Part shown: positions 61,194 to 64,000 of the stretch, in pieces
How the letters are laid out: every line of letters starts with the position of its first letter
Position numbering within the stretch: the stretch's first letter is position 1
DNA from: Rhyacichthys aspro
Taxonomy: Eukaryota > Chordata > Actinopteri > Gobiiformes > Rhyacichthyidae
Direction of reading: 5' to 3'
NCBI GenBank assembly: GCA_036850595.1
Contig: CM072148.1
Location: forward strand, 3,628,100 to 3,692,099
Length of the DNA stretch: 64,000 bases
The notes under the pieces: model-generated
Seen by the model: the letters and a program-made list of their open reading frames with translations, nothing else
Database searches by the model: none
Told to the model about the DNA's origin: nothing
Translations under genes and position numbers: made by a program

Positions 61194-61620
61194 CGGTGCT
61201 GTGAAAAAGTATTTGCCCCCTTCCTGATTTATATTTTGTGCCTTTGTCAGACTTGTTTCAGACACAATAATAAAATTAACAAAAATTCTACACTTTTAAA
61301 TTTTGAGGGAAAAAGCTAACCTACACTAGAAAGCCCCGTTTGGGCCTTTGTCAGATCAAACTAATTTAAATATTAGACAAAGATAACTCAAGTAAACACA
61401 ATGCAGTTTTTAAGTGATGGGAAAAAAGCTATTTGTACCTACATGGCTCTATGTGAAGAAGTAATTGCCCCCTAAACCTAATAACTGGTCTCCGCAGCAA
61501 TAACTGTACGTTCAGATGGCTTTTTTCCCTTTATAAATCATCAGTTTTTTCGTGTTTACTTGAGTTATCTTTGTGTAATATTTACATTTGTTTGATCTGA
61601 AACATTTAAGTGCGACACAC
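61194..61620 (+). mobile_element. nonautonomous DNA transposon remnant with internal fold-back
   Basis: The left end GGTGCTGTGAAAAAGTATTT, then GCCCCCTTCCTG, is that of a widespread ray-finned-fish MITE. AAGTAATTGCCCCCTAAACC at 61459-61478 is a second landmark of the same family. The block at 61345-61420 (AAAGATAACTCAAGTAAACAC) recurs inverted at 61548-61610 (GTGTTTACTTGAGTTATCTTT), so the right part is a reversed copy of the left interior. The expected right terminus is missing. Superfamily not assigned. Confidence 0.6.
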
Positions 61621-64000
61621 CTATATTTCCCGTATATTCTCTTCTATATTTCCCTTTCAATGTTTGTCCTCACTGACCTCTTCAAGACAACAAAGAAAAG
61701 AGTAAAGGCACACTTTCCCTTTTCTTTAAGAATATCTTCACTATCAGTTCCCTTCCACAAAACGCCTCTTTTAACACATTTTATTTAAAATACGGTAAAG
61801 AGGGACTTAACGTAATCCTTCTTTGAAATAACACTTCAGAGAGTTCAGAATCGATGAAACAGATGAAAGAATAAGCTTTTGGTGGAAGTTGATGGGAGAT
61901 TATTATTCAAACACATAAATAGATGAAATGGAAATAATCAGATCTCTTCTTAAAATCTATGAAACTGCTAAATGCATTGACGGTGTTTGTGATGCCCCTT
62001 TTTTTAACTGAAAACTGACAGATGTGCTGGTCAGTGCTGACTGTAGGAGCCATATAAACACTGCACCATCGCCGGCCGGTCCGTCCCACATAAAAACTCC
62101 ATCACAGCGTGGTCTGGTTACGGCCGTGATGTCACAGCCCATTGCACTTTATTACAGCTGCTGCTATATCTGTACGATCACTGTAATCTGCTCGATCCCA
62201 CACCATTACCCTCGGAGCTGCTCTTTTTCCTGGCAGGGACTGACTCTGGGCAGCGTTTCCACAGCGGACCGGGACGACACGCTGTTAAAGGGGTTTCGGA
62301 AAATGAGACTCGGAACATAAAACGTAAAGGCAGCTCGCTCACGTTGTACATTTTCCGACGATCAGGAACATAATGGCAAAAAGGTATTGTTAAATGGAAG
62401 GTTAAGGGTTTTGTCCAACACTTTGATGGTAAATTACATACAAACGTGCATATTCTAAAATATAAACAGACTTTTTAGGCATACAGTTAATGATTGTGAC
62501 CTAATCTTACATCTAAATCTTTTAATTTTAACTTTACACACTGCAGAAAATCCTGAACAACTGATAAAGGGAATAAACCAACAGTGATTTAATTGTGAAC
62601 ACAAAAACAGCTTTTCATGCACTAAAAATCCAGTAGAAAAAAAAGGATATAGGCTGAAACGATACAGAAGTTTCAGGATCACGTGTATAAAAATAAAAGG
62701 TCATGTTAGAAAAACAAGAAAACAGCTTTGGCAAAGATGGAGGACTGTATTGAGCTCAACACAAATGTTAGATGTGATCTTTACTTCATGAAAAAGAGTG
62801 ATTTCTGCAAATGGAAGGCATTTTTTCTGTTGCTTTTGAGTCACCTTCTTCTATTTTTCACCTTTGTTGAAAACTAACAAAAGGATCCCTTTACAAACTG
62901 GCTTTTTCTGTAGAATCACCGTCTGCTCTTTGTCTGAAATTTGCTCTACAGCGTCTCCTGGAAGTGACGTCAAGTGAAAATAAGCGAAAATCCACCCAGA
63001 CAAATAGATTCATATACAATGAAAGTATAAAGTGTAGATGGTATGAGGTGTTACAAATCAACTGGCCCCATTGAGGGAATGAAATCATGTGTTCAGTTTA
63101 GCTTCTGCAACAAGAAGTGAGTGACAGTCGAATACTTTTACACAAAGACACATAAAAAGCAAACAGGGAAAAAAAAGTCTGACTACAGCAGCTTTGAAAA
63201 TGGTATCAGCACTGCTTTGTTCACAGAGAGAAGAAGACTTTTGTTGTTTTCTGTCGTTTATTTAATGCCAGTCAATGTCAGTGTCTCATTTTTTTTTTCT
63301 TTACATTTTTTTCCCAGGTTAAAGTTTAGGTATGATTTAAAAGAGAAATCATTTGGTAGTTTGATGGGACTTTATGTCCACTAATGGACCTCCAAGTCTT
63401 AACGTTAGCCCAAAATTGACAAAACATGATCTAAATAAAATGAAGTTATAATCAGGTGTTAGTGTAGAAGTCAAACCTAATCTAAATTTTTATTTACAGG
63501 AAAAAACATGGTACATACCTGTGACAACTGTAAACTTCAAAGTAAATAAATGTTGTTATACATGTATTTTTTTTTCAAATCAAAGTTTTACTGTATATTT
63601 AGATACATACACAATTTTCTATTTTTTTTTTTTTATAATGATGGAATAATTCTTTAAAAAAACTAAACAAAAAAAAAATAAAAAAATCTAATACTGGTAT
63701 TTAAATTTACAGTAATATTTAGTTTTTACCCAAAATTTTGCAGTTTTAATTAAACATCATTAAATTATTTAGGGTAATTTCTTATATTTTCCACGGCATT
63801 ACATATTTTATCTTTTACGGTTGCTGTTTAATCATTGATTGTAAACATTAGAGACTAATTTAACAGTATCAGAAGTAGTTATACAGAATATTATGACACA
63901 AATCTAATGTAAAAATGCCTTCTATGAAATGTTATGTTTGTTCATACACTCTATAACATTAACCCAGTGCACTATTATTAATAAAGCTTCATAGTTAACG
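61621..64000. other. non-coding intergenic sequence
   Basis: No gene is recognised. 63480-63930 is very AT-rich with scattered TTTACAGTAA-like words and A/T runs, possibly an old MITE of the ACTGTAAA type, too decayed to delimit. A moderately GC-rich patch lies at about 62060-62290. Confidence 0.4.

Noticed and set aside
1..64000. CRISPR arrays, bacterial operons, phage or integrated viral genes
   Set aside because: Splicing, intron size and repeat content are vertebrate; the tandem arrays have no spacers and no viral protein motifs were seen.

Overview
The window looks like teleost fish genomic DNA: AT-rich, intron-split coding sequence with GT-AG junctions, and many decayed fish-type transposon remnants. 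The one gene I can support is the 5' part of a FAT1-type atypical cadherin (fat1; zebrafish has fat1a and fat1b, and I cannot tell which this is), read on the minus strand. Its large first coding exon (26375-29631) gives the start codon, signal peptide and about nine and a half cadherin repeats. The next coding exon (15102-15416) continues in the same phase and sequence register as vertebrate FAT1. The rest of the gene lies beyond position 1.

Layout, left to right. 1-15101 is intron 3 (no further coding exon seen) and holds three copies of one hAT-like element carrying a 21-bp minisatellite (1-205 partial, 7066-8076, 14044-14868), other transposon ends and three CTCF-like motifs near 6 kb. 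15102-15416 is exon 3. 15417-26374 is intron 2, with a degenerate ACTAAAC-type repeat and a tRNA-like SINE piece. 26375-29631 is exon 2. Upstream lie two candidate noncoding first exons with good donors: one near 31.0 kb with a TATA box, one near 33.1 kb behind a GC box. Each carries a 16-codon upstream ORF in frame with, but stopped before, the FAT1 start.

33.5-64 kb looks intergenic. I recognise no gene there. It holds LINE reverse-transcriptase fossils (40.5 and 52.8 kb), an RTE-like LINE tail (55.3 kb), SINE pieces, a 0.9-kb TTGGTTGATT-type tandem array (47.4-48.3 kb), a fourth copy of the hAT-like element (59.8-60.5 kb), a fold-back transposon remnant (61.2-61.6 kb) and several CpG-denser islets that could be regulatory.

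The least expected structure is the hAT-like family. All three copies with both ends keep the same end-to-end polarity, but the internal 21-bp array has expanded in opposite orientations in different copies. Because 21 is a multiple of 3, the arrays stay open on both strands and give long, almost certainly spurious, heptapeptide-repeat ORFs. All homology calls are from memory of families; no database search was run.
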